NCBI RefSeq assembly: GCF_001436275.1
Contig: NZ_AZEH01000025.1
Span: forward strand, 1-64,000
Direction of reading: 5' to 3'
Origin: Liquorilactobacillus oeni DSM 19972
GTDB lineage: Bacteria; Bacillota; Bacilli; Lactobacillales; Lactobacillaceae
Length of the DNA: 64,000 nucleotides
Position numbers and translations under genes: made by a program. Below the pieces are notes generated by a model. That model saw nothing but the letters and a program-made list of their open reading frames with translations. It was not told the origin of the DNA and did no database searches. Shown piece by piece: positions 1-7,665 of the stretch. Each line of letters starts with the position of its first letter. Position 1 is the first letter of the stretch.

Positions 1-50
1 GGGTGGTTTATTGTTTCGCACACTAGCGAGCTCAACTAGGTCTAAAGACA

Positions 51-142
51 ATAAAAAAAAACTGAGCCAAAACATAAGTTTTGACTCAGACCTTTTGTTT
101 AATCTGCAATATGCGCATTAACATGCTCTAATAGCTCATACT
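51..142. repeat. Dispersed intergenic repeat, copy 1, with hairpin
   Basis: An imperfect hairpin has arms CTGAGCCAAAAC (62-73) and GTTTTGACTCAG (78-89). It is preceded by a run of A on the plus strand, so on the minus strand it looks like a Rho-independent terminator for the small gene at 146-415. The following text (AATCTGCAATATGCGCATT) recurs at other loci in this window, notably near 21855, which places it in the same repeat family. Confidence 0.6.
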
Positions 143-145
143 GGA

Positions 146-415
146 TTATTTAATACAAATTGAATCCAAAAATACATGTCCTTCGAAGTTATCAAACCGC
201 TTTGACGCATATTCAATTTGCTTTTTTTGTTCAGTACTCTCCCAATTCTTAATATCATTCATTAGACATTCATTTGAGTCATACGACTTAAAAAACAAAT
301 TCTTTTTATCTGATCTATTTTCATTCAACACCCATTTATTTACGTACGTAGAATTTTTTAACTCTTTTGGAACCCACATCGTAAAATCTGTGTTATTTCT
401 TAATATCCATTTCAT
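146..415 (-). CDS. Hypothetical protein, 89 aa
   Basis: I do not recognise this protein. It is a soluble-looking, Asn- and Lys-rich 89-residue protein with many aromatic residues (several Trp, Phe and Tyr), no signal peptide and no membrane segment. Its start lies three bases after the stop of a short upstream reading frame (418-528) that looks like the tail of another gene, so it was probably the second gene of a pair. A GGTGG stretch about 11 bases upstream could serve as ribosome binding site. It is followed by a hairpin terminator at 62-89. An immunity-like or accessory role is possible but nothing in the sequence shows it. Confidence 0.45.
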   Translation of the reverse strand: MKWILRNNTDFTMWVPKELKNSTYVNKWVLNENRSDKKNLFFKSYDSNECLMNDIKNWESTEQKKQIEYASKRFDNFEGHVFLDSICIK

Positions 416-417
416 AA

Positions 418-528
418 TTAATCATCCACCTTAATTTTGATGCCACTGTTCAACTGCGTTCTTATTAGTAATGAAGCAAAATTGCTGTTTAGCTGCTTAA
501 AATCTTCAGCTGCAATCTCAGCTTTAAC
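418..528 (-). pseudogene. C-terminal remnant of an unrecognised gene
   Basis: A 36-codon open frame without a start reads KAEIAAEDFKQLNSNFASLL and continues for about fifteen more residues to a TAA next to the start of the 89-aa gene. Its composition is that of a normal protein, and it is closed upstream by an in-frame TAA. I read it as the truncated 3' end of a lost gene; its family cannot be told. Confidence 0.35.
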
Positions 529-578
529 TTAAGAATCCTGTGTGGTTCATCAATTACGGCGATAACTCTATGTCCGCT

Positions 579-827
579 TTAATGAGCCATTTTAGAAAGA
601 ATAAAGGAAACTATTAATACAACTATCACTGCGCCTATAATTGAAGGGATGATAGCCATTCCTGCGAGACTCGGCCCCCAAGAACCTAAAATTGCTTGCC
701 CGACAGATGCTCCGACTAAACCGGCAATAATGTTACCGATCCACCCCATTGCTGCACCTTTGTTAGTAATTGCTCCTGCAATGACACCGATAATGGCACC
801 TACAATTAAAACCCATAACCAATACAT
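579..827 (-). CDS. GlsB/YeaQ/YmgE family stress-response membrane protein
   Basis: This 82-residue, very hydrophobic protein has three predicted membrane segments (about residues 2-22, 28-50 and 56-78). Glycine-rich turns (GAIIGVIAGAITNKG near the N terminus, IGNIIAGLVGASVGQ in the middle) are typical of the transglycosylase-associated/GlsB family, which is about 80 aa long. Members are small inner-membrane proteins often induced by general stress; their biochemical role is not settled. The start is supported by an AGGGGGAAA ribosome binding site. The gene is alone, with no operon partner in view. Confidence 0.85.
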   Translation of the reverse strand: MYWLWVLIVGAIIGVIAGAITNKGAAMGWIGNIIAGLVGASVGQAILGSWGPSLAGMAIIPSIIGAVIVVLIVSFILSKMAH

Positions 828-1273
828 ATTTTATTTCCCCCTAAGGCCCCTTACAGGCCAGTAATTTTGTAGCCGTTTCTAACACTATTTCAATAATGCC
901 TCTAAAAATTGATACTTAATAACAAACTTAAAAAAAATAAGCCAATCCTTAACCTGTTCCACCACCTTCTAAATCAGCTTTTGTATAATCGTTGTCACCC
1001 TTAAGCTCATAGAAACCGGCCCTCCCAGTAAATAAAAATATTAAGCTTGGTTTAATTTGCCAACTTTTGGTTCAAGCTTACATGTAAGAGTAGCATTTAC
1101 AATTACAACTGTCAAAGATCTTGTTTGCAGTTTTAAAATTATAAACGTTTTTTTGAAGTACTTCATGTAAAATCTGTTTCTCAAAAAAGACACAAAAAAA
1201 CAGTCCAGCAAGATAAAGTTTAAGCTTTTTACACTTTTCTTTTCATCTTTTTTCGATCTAACTAACTCTATCT
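828..1273. other. Gene-free stretch
   Basis: I see no supported gene here. A 79-codon minus-strand frame (1041-1280) starts with TTG, has no ribosome binding site and has a poor composition, so I do not call it. Confidence 0.5.
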
Positions 1274-1420
1274 TTAACAATCTTGGAGTTTTCCAACATC
1301 ACTATTGACTTCATTAATTATCTCGCTGGACTGCTGTAAAATAAGGGATTTCCCAAACTCTAACCTCTTTTCTAACTGCCTTGCGACAGCTCTTTTTGTT
1401 CGGCTAACATACAAGTACAT
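1274..1420 (-). CDS. Possible small protein, 48 aa
   Basis: A 48-codon frame starts at ATG 1420-1418 with an AAGG ribosome binding site eight bases upstream. It encodes a polar, probably helical peptide (for example RAVARQLEKRLEFGKSLI in the first half) without hydrophobic segments. It lies downstream of a good minus-strand promoter (1468-1495) that overlaps a perfect cre site. Arms GTTCGGC and GCCGAAC flank the start codon, so the start may sit in a hairpin loop. No family is recognised. It may be a real small protein, or a remnant of a transcriptional unit that began at this promoter. Confidence 0.3.
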   Translation of the reverse strand: MYLYVSRTKRAVARQLEKRLEFGKSLILQQSSEIINEVNSDVGKLQDC

Positions 1421-1467
1421 CGCCGAACCTTCGATTATAGCGTTTGCTATAATCCCTTACACTTTGT

Positions 1468-1504
1468 AGTATACAGTATTTTGAATTTTTTGCAAGCGTT
1501 TGCA
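1468..1504 (-). promoter_or_regulatory. Promoter overlapped by a catabolite-responsive element (cre)
   Basis: On the minus strand TTGCAA (1495-1490) and TATACT (1473-1468) are separated by 16 bases, a good sigma-A promoter. TGCAAGCGTTTGCA at 1491-1504 fits the cre consensus TGNAANCGNTNNCA at every fixed position, on both strands. A CcpA dimer bound here would cover the -35 box, so carbon catabolite repression of a leftward transcript is expected. The site could also affect rightward transcription of the trp leader, whose promoter begins 36 bases away. Confidence 0.55.
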
Positions 1505-1539
1505 ACTACTAATAAAATGCCCATTTTTAAAATTACTTA

Positions 1540-1570
1540 TTGACATATCACCTCTTCTATAGCATACTAT
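1540..1570 (+). promoter_or_regulatory. Promoter of the trpB leader
   Basis: TTGACA at 1540-1545 is followed after 19 bases by TACTAT at 1565-1570 (or CATACT after 17 bases). It lies just upstream of the Trp leader peptide and is the obvious promoter for the attenuated trpB transcript. Confidence 0.5.
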
Positions 1571-1602
1571 GAGCAACTTTTAAAGAGAGGATGAATCATA
1601 TT

Positions 1603-1644
1603 ATGAAATTTACTTTTAACATCTGGCAAAGCTGGCGTAGCTGA
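1603..1644 (+). CDS. Trp leader peptide (13 aa)
   Basis: The 13-residue reading frame MKFTFNIWQSWRS has two Trp codons (1624-1626 and 1633-1635) three codons apart, just before its stop. An in-frame ATG at 1591 would add four residues but sits directly on the GAGAGG ribosome binding site, so 1603 is the likelier start. The peptide is followed by alternative hairpins and a terminator and then by trpB, the classic layout of transcription attenuation: ribosome stalling at Trp codons when charged tRNA-Trp is low should favour read-through into trpB. Confidence 0.8.
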   Translation: MKFTFNIWQSWRS

Positions 1645-1772
1645 AAGTAAGTTTACCATTTGCGTAGACTTGCTTTAATTCTTTGGTTTTAAAGAGAGTC
1701 TATGCTGGTATGATGATTCCTGAACGACAGAGATCTATCTAACCGCGTAGTCTGCACACTATGCGGTTTTTT
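1644..1772 (+). terminator. Trp attenuator: alternative hairpins and terminator
   Basis: The terminator stem pairs ACCGCGTAG (1742-1750) with CTATGCGGT (1759-1767), followed by six T. Upstream, AAAGTAAGT (1644-1652) pairs with ACTTGCTTT (1668-1676), and GCGTAGAC (1662-1669) can instead pair with GTCTATGC (1698-1705). The hexamer GCGTAG occurs three times (1635, 1662, 1745) and CTATGC twice (1700, 1759), so pairings are mutually exclusive. CTATGC at 1700 with GCGTAG at 1745 would be an antiterminator. This is structural reading by eye, not a folding calculation. Confidence 0.75.
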
Positions 1773-1837
1773 GTTATTTCATTTTATCCATACACTCTCT
1801 TCTTGCAATTATTAACTAGTAAAAGGAGAACATAAAA

Positions 1838-3025
1838 ATGACAACTACAATAAAAAAAGGTTACTTTGGTGAATTTGGCGGACAATTTGTCCCCGCACAA
1901 GTAAAAAAAGCGTTAAATGAACTTGAAAAGACATATTTCAAATACAAGGATGACAAAGCTTTCAAAGACGAATTAGCATACTACCTTCACGATTATTCGG
2001 GCCGCAAAACGCCTCTTTACTACGCTGAAAGTCTGACCAAATACCTTGGGGGCGCCAAAATATATTTAAAGCGCGAAGATTTAAACCACTTAGGTGCTCA
2101 TAAACTGAATAATGTTTTAGGCCAAATACTACTTGCCAAACGTCAAGGCAAAAAAAAAGTTGTTGCTGAAACCGGCGCTGGGCAACATGGTGTCGCAACA
2201 GCGGCAGCAGCAGCTAAGTTTGGGATGAAATGTGATATTTTCATGGGCGCTGAGGACACTGCACGGCAAAGACTGAACGTTTTCAGAATGGAATTGATGG
2301 GAGCAACAGTACACTCTGTTACAGCAGGAACAGCAACCTTAAAAAATGCAGTTGATGCGGCTTTAAATTATTTTGCTGAGCATCTTGATGACACTTTCTA
2401 TGTCCTTGGTTCTGCAGTTGGTCCTTATCCTTATCCAATGATTGTTAAAGATTTTCAAAGTGTAATCAGTAAGGAAGCCCGCGAGCAAATTCTTAGCAAA
2501 GAGGGACGTTTGCCAGATGCAGTCCTTGCCTGCGTCGGCGGCGGTTCGAATGCGATCGGAATGTTTGCAGAGTTTATTGCTGACAAAAATGTTCGCCTGA
2601 TTGGAGCTGAAGCAGCTGGCAAGGGCGTTAATTCTCCAGAAAATGCTGCAACGATGACTAATGGCACAATTGGAATTTCTGATGGTATGAAAACTTATGT
2701 TCTGCAGGACGAAAAGGGAAATGTTTTGCCAGCATATTCAATTTCGGCTGGACTTGATTATCCAGGTGTTGGCCCTGAACACGCATTTCTCAAGGATTCT
2801 CACCGTGCTGAATACGTACCAATCACAGATAAAGAAGCAGTAGCTGCTTTTGAACTTCTTTCCAAAACTGAAGGAATTATCCCTGCATTAGAAAGTGCCC
2901 ATGCTCTTGCAGAAGCAATTAAGCTGGTCCCGACAATGGATAAAGAACAGCTCGTTATCGTTAATGTTTCTGGACGCGGTGACAAAGATGTCGAACAGGT
3001 TGCACGTTTCATGAAAAAATTATGA
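1838..3025 (+). CDS. trpB: Tryptophan synthase beta chain
   Basis: This 395-residue protein has the usual length of TrpB, the PLP enzyme that condenses indole with L-serine to make tryptophan. Visible landmarks are the N-terminal [10 protein letters not shown], the PLP lysine K89 in GAHKLNN, the catalytic glutamate E111 in AETGAGQHG, and the phosphate-binding GGGSNAIG (234-241). An AAAGGAGA site precedes the ATG. No trpA or other trp gene is beside it, so it stands alone behind its own Trp leader-peptide attenuator. A lone TrpB can use free indole, for example from the environment, or may work with a TrpA encoded elsewhere; the window cannot tell these apart. The COMM-domain residues that contact TrpA were not examined in detail. 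Confidence 0.95.
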   Translation: MTTTIKKGYFGEFGGQFVPAQVKKALNELEKTYFKYKDDKAFKDELAYYLHDYSGRKTPLYYAESLTKYLGGAKIYLKREDLNHLGAHKLNNVLGQILLAKRQGKKKVVAETGAGQHGVATAAAAAKFGMKCDIFMGAEDTARQRLNVFRMELMGATVHSVTAGTATLKNAVDAALNYFAEHLDDTFYVLGSAVGPYPYPMIVKDFQSVISKEAREQILSKEGRLPDAVLACVGGGSNAIGMFAEFIADKNVRLIGAEAAGKGVNSPENAATMTNGTIGISDGMKTYVLQDEKGNVLPAYSISAGLDYPGVGPEHAFLKDSHRAEYVPITDKEAVAAFELLSKTEGIIPALESAHALAEAIKLVPTMDKEQLVIVNVSGRGDKDVEQVARFMKKL

Positions 3026-3056
3026 TTAGCAAGATTCCTGAGATATTTCAATACGC

Positions 3057-3325
3057 AATATTGTAAATTAGTATCAAGTGCGAATTACTCGTAGCACAGA
3101 AAAAGACTGACTATTGAAACATGTCAATGTGCTTATTGCAGATTAAAATAAAGTGGCTGGGTCAAAAGTGAAATTTTAGCCTAGTTACTCTACTTATTCC
3201 GGATAAACGTGTGACATAAGTCAAAATTTTCCGTCTAACCTCGAATTACTCATAGCAAATTATTCGCTATGAGTAATTTCTTGTTAGTACTCAAATTTTA
3301 CCGACTTATGTCACACTCTCTTTAT
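3057..3325. repeat. Dispersed intergenic repeat, copy 2 (compound)
   Basis: The block from about 3154 (GGCTGGGTCAAAAGTGAAAT) to 3325 is nearly the same as 26828-27000. It contains a long hairpin with arms GAATTACTCATAGC (3243-3256) and GCTATGAGTAATTTC (3266-3280). Text just before it (3100-3145) is the reverse complement of sequence seen at 21850-21890. It lies between the convergent trpB and M20 peptidase genes and may serve as a two-way terminator. Confidence 0.75.
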
Positions 3326-3459
3326 TACCTGCCAATATTCAAACTTTTCAACCTGCTCAAAAGATTTTAAAATACTGCGTACAACAATTTTCCAACCTTA
3401 CGAACAGAGTATCTTTTCCTTATTTGCTATTGCATAATCCTTTAGTTGTGCATCTCAAA

Positions 3460-4593
3460 CTAAAGTTCACGTAAAAAACGTTTAGCAACCCAGTAATACC
3501 ATTTTGCGGCTGGCAATAACCCTGCATCATCAACTTTCAAATCAGAATGATGCCAGTCAGAGCTTGCATTACTGCCAATAAAAGCAAAAACACTGGGGAC
3601 TCGCTGGCTGAAGTATGAAAAGTCTTCGCCGGCATTAGAAGGCTGAGGAAAAACTAATTTTAAATGTTTTTTTGTCTCGTCAGCCGCGATGCGCGTCAAC
3701 TCCTCATCATTATTGACGACATCAGGACCGGCTATCCACTCGACAGACGCACGTACTCCAAAAGAAGCAGCTTGTCCAGCAACTATTTCTTTAAAGCGTT
3801 CCTGAGCTGTTTGCCTTGCACTCTTGGAAAAAGTACGTACGGTCCCTTCAAACCACGCTTCTTCAGGTAAAACATTCCATGTATTGCCTCCTGCAATATG
3901 CGTAACTGAGACAACTGCGGATTGTTGGGGATCTTCACTTCGACTCACAATTGACTGCAAAGCACTGACCGTAGTTGCCAATACCAGAATTGAATCTCTG
4001 CCCAGTTGTGGCATTGCTGCGTGAGTGCCGATTCCGTGAAAGACTACTTTAAATTGATCTACTGCTGCCATCAAACCGCCAGGTAGAATACCGATTTCAC
4101 CGGCATTCAAGTCTGGTTTATTGTGAAACCCGATAATAGCATCCATGTCCTTTATTCCGCCTGCTGCCTCAACTTCTTGTGCACCTGAATGGGTTTCTTC
4201 AGCCGGCTGAAAGATAAGCCTCGCGGTTCCGCCTAAAGAATCTTTTTCAGCGGCTAAAAGTACGGCTGCACCCAACAATGCCGCCATGTGAAAATCATGT
4301 CCGCAAGCGTGCATTACTCCAGTATTTTGCGAAGCAAACGGTAGGTGTGTTGTTTCTTCAATAGGCAGCGCATCAATATCCGAGCGTAAACCGACTATCG
4401 GCTGCCCCTTTCCAATTTCAGCAATTACTCCTGTGTTCAGGCTGCTGGGCGTAATAATCCGATACCCAAGTTTTTTTAACTCCTGTGTTAAAAACTTAGT
4501 TGTTGTGAATTCTTGATCTGAGATTTCAGGATGCTGATGCAAAAAATGTCGCTTTTGAATTATTTCTTTTTCAAGTTGTGTATCTATAACCAT
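3460..4593 (-). CDS. M20 family amidohydrolase / N-deacetylase (YxeP/SndB-like)
   Basis: This 377-residue zinc-dependent M20D amidohydrolase removes acyl groups from amino acids. The metal-site motif HACGHDFHMAALLGA (C97, H99, H102) and FQPAEET (E132-E133) are present, and its length fits the N-acetyl-amino-acid deacetylase/hippurate hydrolase group. It is the last gene of an operon that also encodes an N-acetyltransferase, an amino-acid ABC importer and an MmgE/PrpD protein. That set matches the B. subtilis yxe operon, where the M20 enzyme deacetylates an N-acetylated S-modified cysteine intermediate. That function is inferred here from context; the family alone would also allow other N-acyl amino acids. 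It starts 29 bases after the ATPase gene. Confidence 0.85.
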   Translation of the reverse strand: MVIDTQLEKEIIQKRHFLHQHPEISDQEFTTTKFLTQELKKLGYRIITPSSLNTGVIAEIGKGQPIVGLRSDIDALPIEETTHLPFASQNTGVMHACGHDFHMAALLGAAVLLAAEKDSLGGTARLIFQPAEETHSGAQEVEAAGGIKDMDAIIGFHNKPDLNAGEIGILPGGLMAAVDQFKVVFHGIGTHAAMPQLGRDSILVLATTVSALQSIVSRSEDPQQSAVVSVTHIAGGNTWNVLPEEAWFEGTVRTFSKSARQTAQERFKEIVAGQAASFGVRASVEWIAGPDVVNNDEELTRIAADETKKHLKLVFPQPSNAGEDFSYFSQRVPSVFAFIGSNASSDWHHSDLKVDDAGLLPAAKWYYWVAKRFLREL

Positions 4594-4622
4594 GTTTGTC
4601 TGCTCCTTACGTTAACGTATTT

Positions 4623-5360
4623 TTATGTCAACGAATTAATAAATTGATCAATTCGTTTTGAAGTTTGTCCAGCTAATAACTCTCTAGCGTCCCCTTGATC
4701 AAGAATTTCTCCTCTTTCAAGAAAAACGGCATTATCAGCAATTTGACGTGCAAATTCCATCTCATGCGTTACCAGTACCATAGTGATTCTCTCTTGGGCC
4801 AGGCCAGCAATAGTATGCAGCACACTTCCAACTAACTCAGGATCTAATGCTGAGGTAGGTTCATCTAATAAAACGACACGCGGCTTAACTGCGATTGCAC
4901 GTGCGATAGATACTCGCTGCTGCTGACCCCCAGATAATTTTACCGGGTACTGGTCAGCTGCCTCACTCAGCCCAACTTTATTCAGAATTGATACAGCCTG
5001 TTCGTCAGCACTTTTTTTATCAGCCAGCCCGCTATAAATCAAGGGATTAGCCACATTTTCTTTAACAGTTAAATTTTTAAACAGATTAAACTGTTGAAAG
5101 ACCATGGAGGAATTCTTTCTTAAGTCACGGATAGTTTTAATATCAATTTTTCCTGCTCTTGCGCTTACGTCTGCAACCTTAATAGAACCTGCAGTGGGTA
5201 ATTGCAAGAGATTTAAAGTACGCAGCAGGGTAGTTTTTCCAGAACCGCTGGGCCCGATAAAGACAGTCACAGTTCCAGCTTCAATCTTTAAATTAATGTG
5301 TTTCAAAATCTGTTTCTTTCCCAAATTGACCGAAAGATCTTTCAACTCGATTAGCGCCAT
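4623..5360 (-). CDS. Polar amino acid ABC transporter, ATP-binding protein (YxeO-like)
   Basis: This is a 245-residue ABC ATPase of the GlnQ/HisP type. It has Walker A GPSGSGKT (36-43), Q-loop FQQFNLF, signature LSGGQQQR and Walker B VVLLDEPTSALDP followed by a switch His in LVTHEM. It energises uptake with the permease encoded just upstream and the binding protein at 6808-7611. A GGAGGG site sits seven bases before its ATG, although the upstream permease reading frame runs 68 bases into it, so the two are translationally coupled. In B. subtilis the matching genes yxeMNO import S-modified cysteine; here the substrate is inferred from the operon only. Confidence 0.92.
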   Translation of the reverse strand: MALIELKDLSVNLGKKQILKHINLKIEAGTVTVFIGPSGSGKTTLLRTLNLLQLPTAGSIKVADVSARAGKIDIKTIRDLRKNSSMVFQQFNLFKNLTVKENVANPLIYSGLADKKSADEQAVSILNKVGLSEAADQYPVKLSGGQQQRVSIARAIAVKPRVVLLDEPTSALDPELVGSVLHTIAGLAQERITMVLVTHEMEFARQIADNAVFLERGEILDQGDARELLAGQTSKRIDQFINSLT

Positions 5361-6036
5361 CTAAATCCCTCCGATATGGTTTGCCTAAAGCCCGTTCTGC
5401 TAACCCTTGCAGCCAAGTGTAAATAATGATTAATATCCAGTATAAGATACCGACTGCTAGGTAAGTCTCAAAGTATCTAAAAGATTCTCCTGCTAACATC
5501 TTTCCTTCTCCGAATAGTTCAGTCAGTCCCAAAGTAAAAGCCAACGAGGTCTCTTTTAGTAAACTGACAAAAGTGTTACCAGTTGCAGGTAAAGCATTTA
5601 AAGCTGCTTGTGGAAAAATCACATGTCTAAATAATGTAAAGCGAGGAATATTCAATGATTGCCCTGCTTCTATCTGCCCCACATCGACAGAAGCAAAAGC
5701 AGCTCGAAAAATTTCAGCCAGATAAGCAGATTCCTTAAATCCCAGACCCGCAATAGCTGCTAATAAAGCAGGTACTCCACGCAATGACGGAAAAAGCTGC
5801 GGAAGGCCATAGTAAATTAAAAATAACTGTACTAAAGTCGGCATTCCGCGAAAAAGAGAAACATAGATATTAGCAAACCATTTTAAAAAAGGAAAAGCTG
5901 TCAGTTGCAATGAAGTGATAATCATTCCAAGCAAAACTGCCAAAAGCATTGCAAAAACTGCCATCACTAAAGTAATAGGAAGATATGCAGGCAATTGCAG
6001 AAATATTTTGATAAAATACTGCCAACTAAAATTCAC
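5293..6036 (-). CDS. Polar amino acid ABC transporter, permease (YxeN-like)
   Basis: This is a 247-residue inner-membrane permease of the HisM/GlnP family. It has about five membrane segments and the EAA loop (SAYLAEIFRAAFASVDVGQIEAGQSLNI region, residues about 120-150) that docks on the ATPase. The last 22 codons (after ALGKPYRRDLDG) extend into the ATPase gene and look like an unselected polar tail; most relatives end near that point. It starts six bases after the acetyltransferase stop, clearly in the same operon. Together with the ATPase and the binding protein it forms one importer of the polar amino acid uptake class. Confidence 0.9.
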   Translation of the reverse strand: MNFSWQYFIKIFLQLPAYLPITLVMAVFAMLLAVLLGMIITSLQLTAFPFLKWFANIYVSLFRGMPTLVQLFLIYYGLPQLFPSLRGVPALLAAIAGLGFKESAYLAEIFRAAFASVDVGQIEAGQSLNIPRFTLFRHVIFPQAALNALPATGNTFVSLLKETSLAFTLGLTELFGEGKMLAGESFRYFETYLAVGILYWILIIIYTWLQGLAERALGKPYRRDLDGANRVERSFGQFGKETDFETH

Positions 6037-6042
6037 TTATCA

Positions 6043-6603
6043 TCAGCCCCTTTGCTTTTTTGTAATAATCAACTTCTTTAAACGGTTATTTTTTAATTCA
6101 GTTAACGCTTCTACATCCAAAACTTTCAGTAAGTAGACTGTTTCGTGATCCGCATATTTTCTTACCCGCTCAAATGGCTGAAAACCTAGAGTTTGGTATG
6201 CTTGCTGCAGCCATGGATGCTCACTTGCAGTTCCTAACGTAACCGCTGAAGCATGCAGTTCTTGTTGAATATACTTGGAAATTACTTCTTCTATAATTTT
6301 TTTAGCATACCCTCGCCGCGTAAAAGCCGGTGAAGTCGCTATCCAGCCTAAATGAGGCAATTGAAAGGGGCCTGGATTTGCAGACCACGGTAGCCGAACT
6401 GAAATTGTCGTTACTAATCTGCCGCCAATCCAATAGCCAAAGACTGGGGTAGTTTTTAAATGAGCTATGACTTTCTCTTCTTCAACAGCTGCCGCAGTAA
6501 AATGAATTCCTAAGATCTCATCACTTTGGTAAGCTTGATGCAGTAAAGTTGTTAATTCAGCAGCATTTACTGCCCTTATTTTCTCAAGATGCATCTTCAG
6601 CAC
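6043..6603 (-). CDS. GNAT N-acetyltransferase (YxeL/SnaB-like)
   Basis: This 186-residue GNAT-fold acetyltransferase has the acetyl-CoA loop RRGYAKKIIEEV (about 120-131) preceded by the beta-4 strand LGWIATSPAFT, and a C-terminal YQTLGFQPF typical of the family. It is placed between the binding protein and permease genes of a yxe-like operon. There the homologous enzyme acetylates the amino group of imported S-modified cysteine before further breakdown and deacetylation by the M20 enzyme. That role is inferred from gene context. A hairpin with a T-run lies between this gene and the upstream binding-protein gene. Confidence 0.8.
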   Translation of the reverse strand: MLKMHLEKIRAVNAAELTTLLHQAYQSDEILGIHFTAAAVEEEKVIAHLKTTPVFGYWIGGRLVTTISVRLPWSANPGPFQLPHLGWIATSPAFTRRGYAKKIIEEVISKYIQQELHASAVTLGTASEHPWLQQAYQTLGFQPFERVRKYADHETVYLLKVLDVEALTELKNNRLKKLIITKKQRG

Positions 6604-6635
6604 TTCCTTTAAACTAAAATGATTTCCAGCTGTTT

Positions 6636-6685
6636 AAGAAAAAAGCTTTTGCATTTATACACAGATTGTATAAGGCAAAAGCTTT
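6636..6685 (-). terminator. Intra-operon hairpin terminator
   Basis: The arms GCAAAAGCTTT (6675-6685) and AAAGCTTTTGC (6642-6652) are perfectly complementary. An inner stem TTATACA/TGTATAA extends the hairpin, and a T-rich run follows on the minus strand (6641-6636). It lies in the 204-base gap between the binding-protein gene and the acetyltransferase gene. It may act as a partial terminator that gives more binding protein than permease, a common arrangement in ABC importer operons. Confidence 0.7.
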
Positions 6686-6807
6686 CAAACAGAGCTGTGC
6701 TAACTTTTGAAAGAGATTAATTCCAACTAATAATCAGACACTGCTGTAAACAGGTTTAAATATCATTACAACTGATGAATGGAACTGCTCATTACCAATT
6801 TTCCGCA

Positions 6808-7611
6808 CTATTTTAAATTTTGAGTGATATCGTACCCAAAATACTTATTGGAAAGTTTTGCAATCGTTCCATCTTGCTTTAATTTGGCAATCTCACTATT
6901 AAATTTTTCTTCCAGTTTCTTGCCCCTCACATCCTTAGTAAAAGGAAATGCAATCTTTACCGTGGCAGCATTTCCATTAAGGATCTTCCAGTTATATCCT
7001 TTTTTCTTGATGAGAGCAGCTAAATTATTACGTGTGTTTATTACCCCATCGACGTGTCCAACTAGCAAAGCCTGATAAATATCATCACGTCCTTCAAAAG
7101 TTTTAATATTAATTTTTGAATCGTATGCTTTTAAATTTTCAGTATTATTAGAAGCAACTGCGCCCGCCACCGTTTTTCCTTCTAGATCCTTCAGAGTTTT
7201 ATAACTTGTCTTTTTTGCAACTGCTACAGTTGTCTCTTCAGTATTATAAGGATTAGAAAAACGATATTTTTCAGTCCTTTCAGTAGTAATGGCAACATCA
7301 TTCGCGATTGTATCAATTTTGCCGTTATCTAATTGACCAAATAAACCGTCAAAATCTCCAGTAATCCAATTTGATTTATAGCCCAGCTTCTTAGCAATTA
7401 TATTTGCTAAATCAACATCAAAACCTACCAGCTTCCCATCTTTTTTATAAGCAGTTGGAAAACTGGTTCCTGTTGCTGCAAACGTAAGTACTTTTTTATT
7501 TTCATTAGTTGAACTAGTTCCTTGAGTTTTCCCCAACTGAACTGTCGTCAAAAAAATCAATATTGCAGCAATAATTACTCCAGCTCCGATTAATAAACCT
7601 TTTCTTTTCAT
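6808..7611 (-). CDS. Polar amino acid ABC transporter, substrate-binding protein (YxeM-like)
   Basis: This is a 267-residue family 3 (SBP_bac_3) binding protein. Conserved blocks include GTSFPTAYKKDGKLVGFDVDL (about 47-67), DGLFGQLDNGKIDTIANDVAIT (about 103-124) and DLEGKTVAGAV. The N terminus is a hydrophobic segment after MKRKG, but it lacks a lipobox cysteine before the mature domain, so it is either held by an uncleaved anchor or cleaved as an ordinary signal peptide. It precedes the acetyltransferase, permease and ATPase genes. By operon content it resembles YxeM, which binds S-modified cysteine; a cystine-like amino acid is also possible. Confidence 0.88.
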   Translation of the reverse strand: MKRKGLLIGAGVIIAAILIFLTTVQLGKTQGTSSTNENKKVLTFAATGTSFPTAYKKDGKLVGFDVDLANIIAKKLGYKSNWITGDFDGLFGQLDNGKIDTIANDVAITTERTEKYRFSNPYNTEETTVAVAKKTSYKTLKDLEGKTVAGAVASNNTENLKAYDSKINIKTFEGRDDIYQALLVGHVDGVINTRNNLAALIKKKGYNWKILNGNAATVKIAFPFTKDVRGKKLEEKFNSEIAKLKQDGTIAKLSNKYFGYDITQNLK

Positions 7612-7665
7612 ATTTTTTCCTCATTATTAGTTTAATATTCCGCCACTGTAAAATATATTCCTACG

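Noticed and set aside
1041-1280. 79-codon minus-strand frame
   Set aside because: TTG start, no ribosome binding site, AT-driven composition and overlap with the better-supported 48-codon frame end.
1644-1772. T-box leader before trpB
   Set aside because: ACCGCG is present but the GGTGG part of the T-box core is missing and there is no Stem I; the two Trp codons in a translated leader explain the control better.
5293-5360. Frameshift between permease and ATPase genes
   Set aside because: The ATPase has its own strong ribosome binding site and start; the overlap is explained by a harmless tail on the permease.
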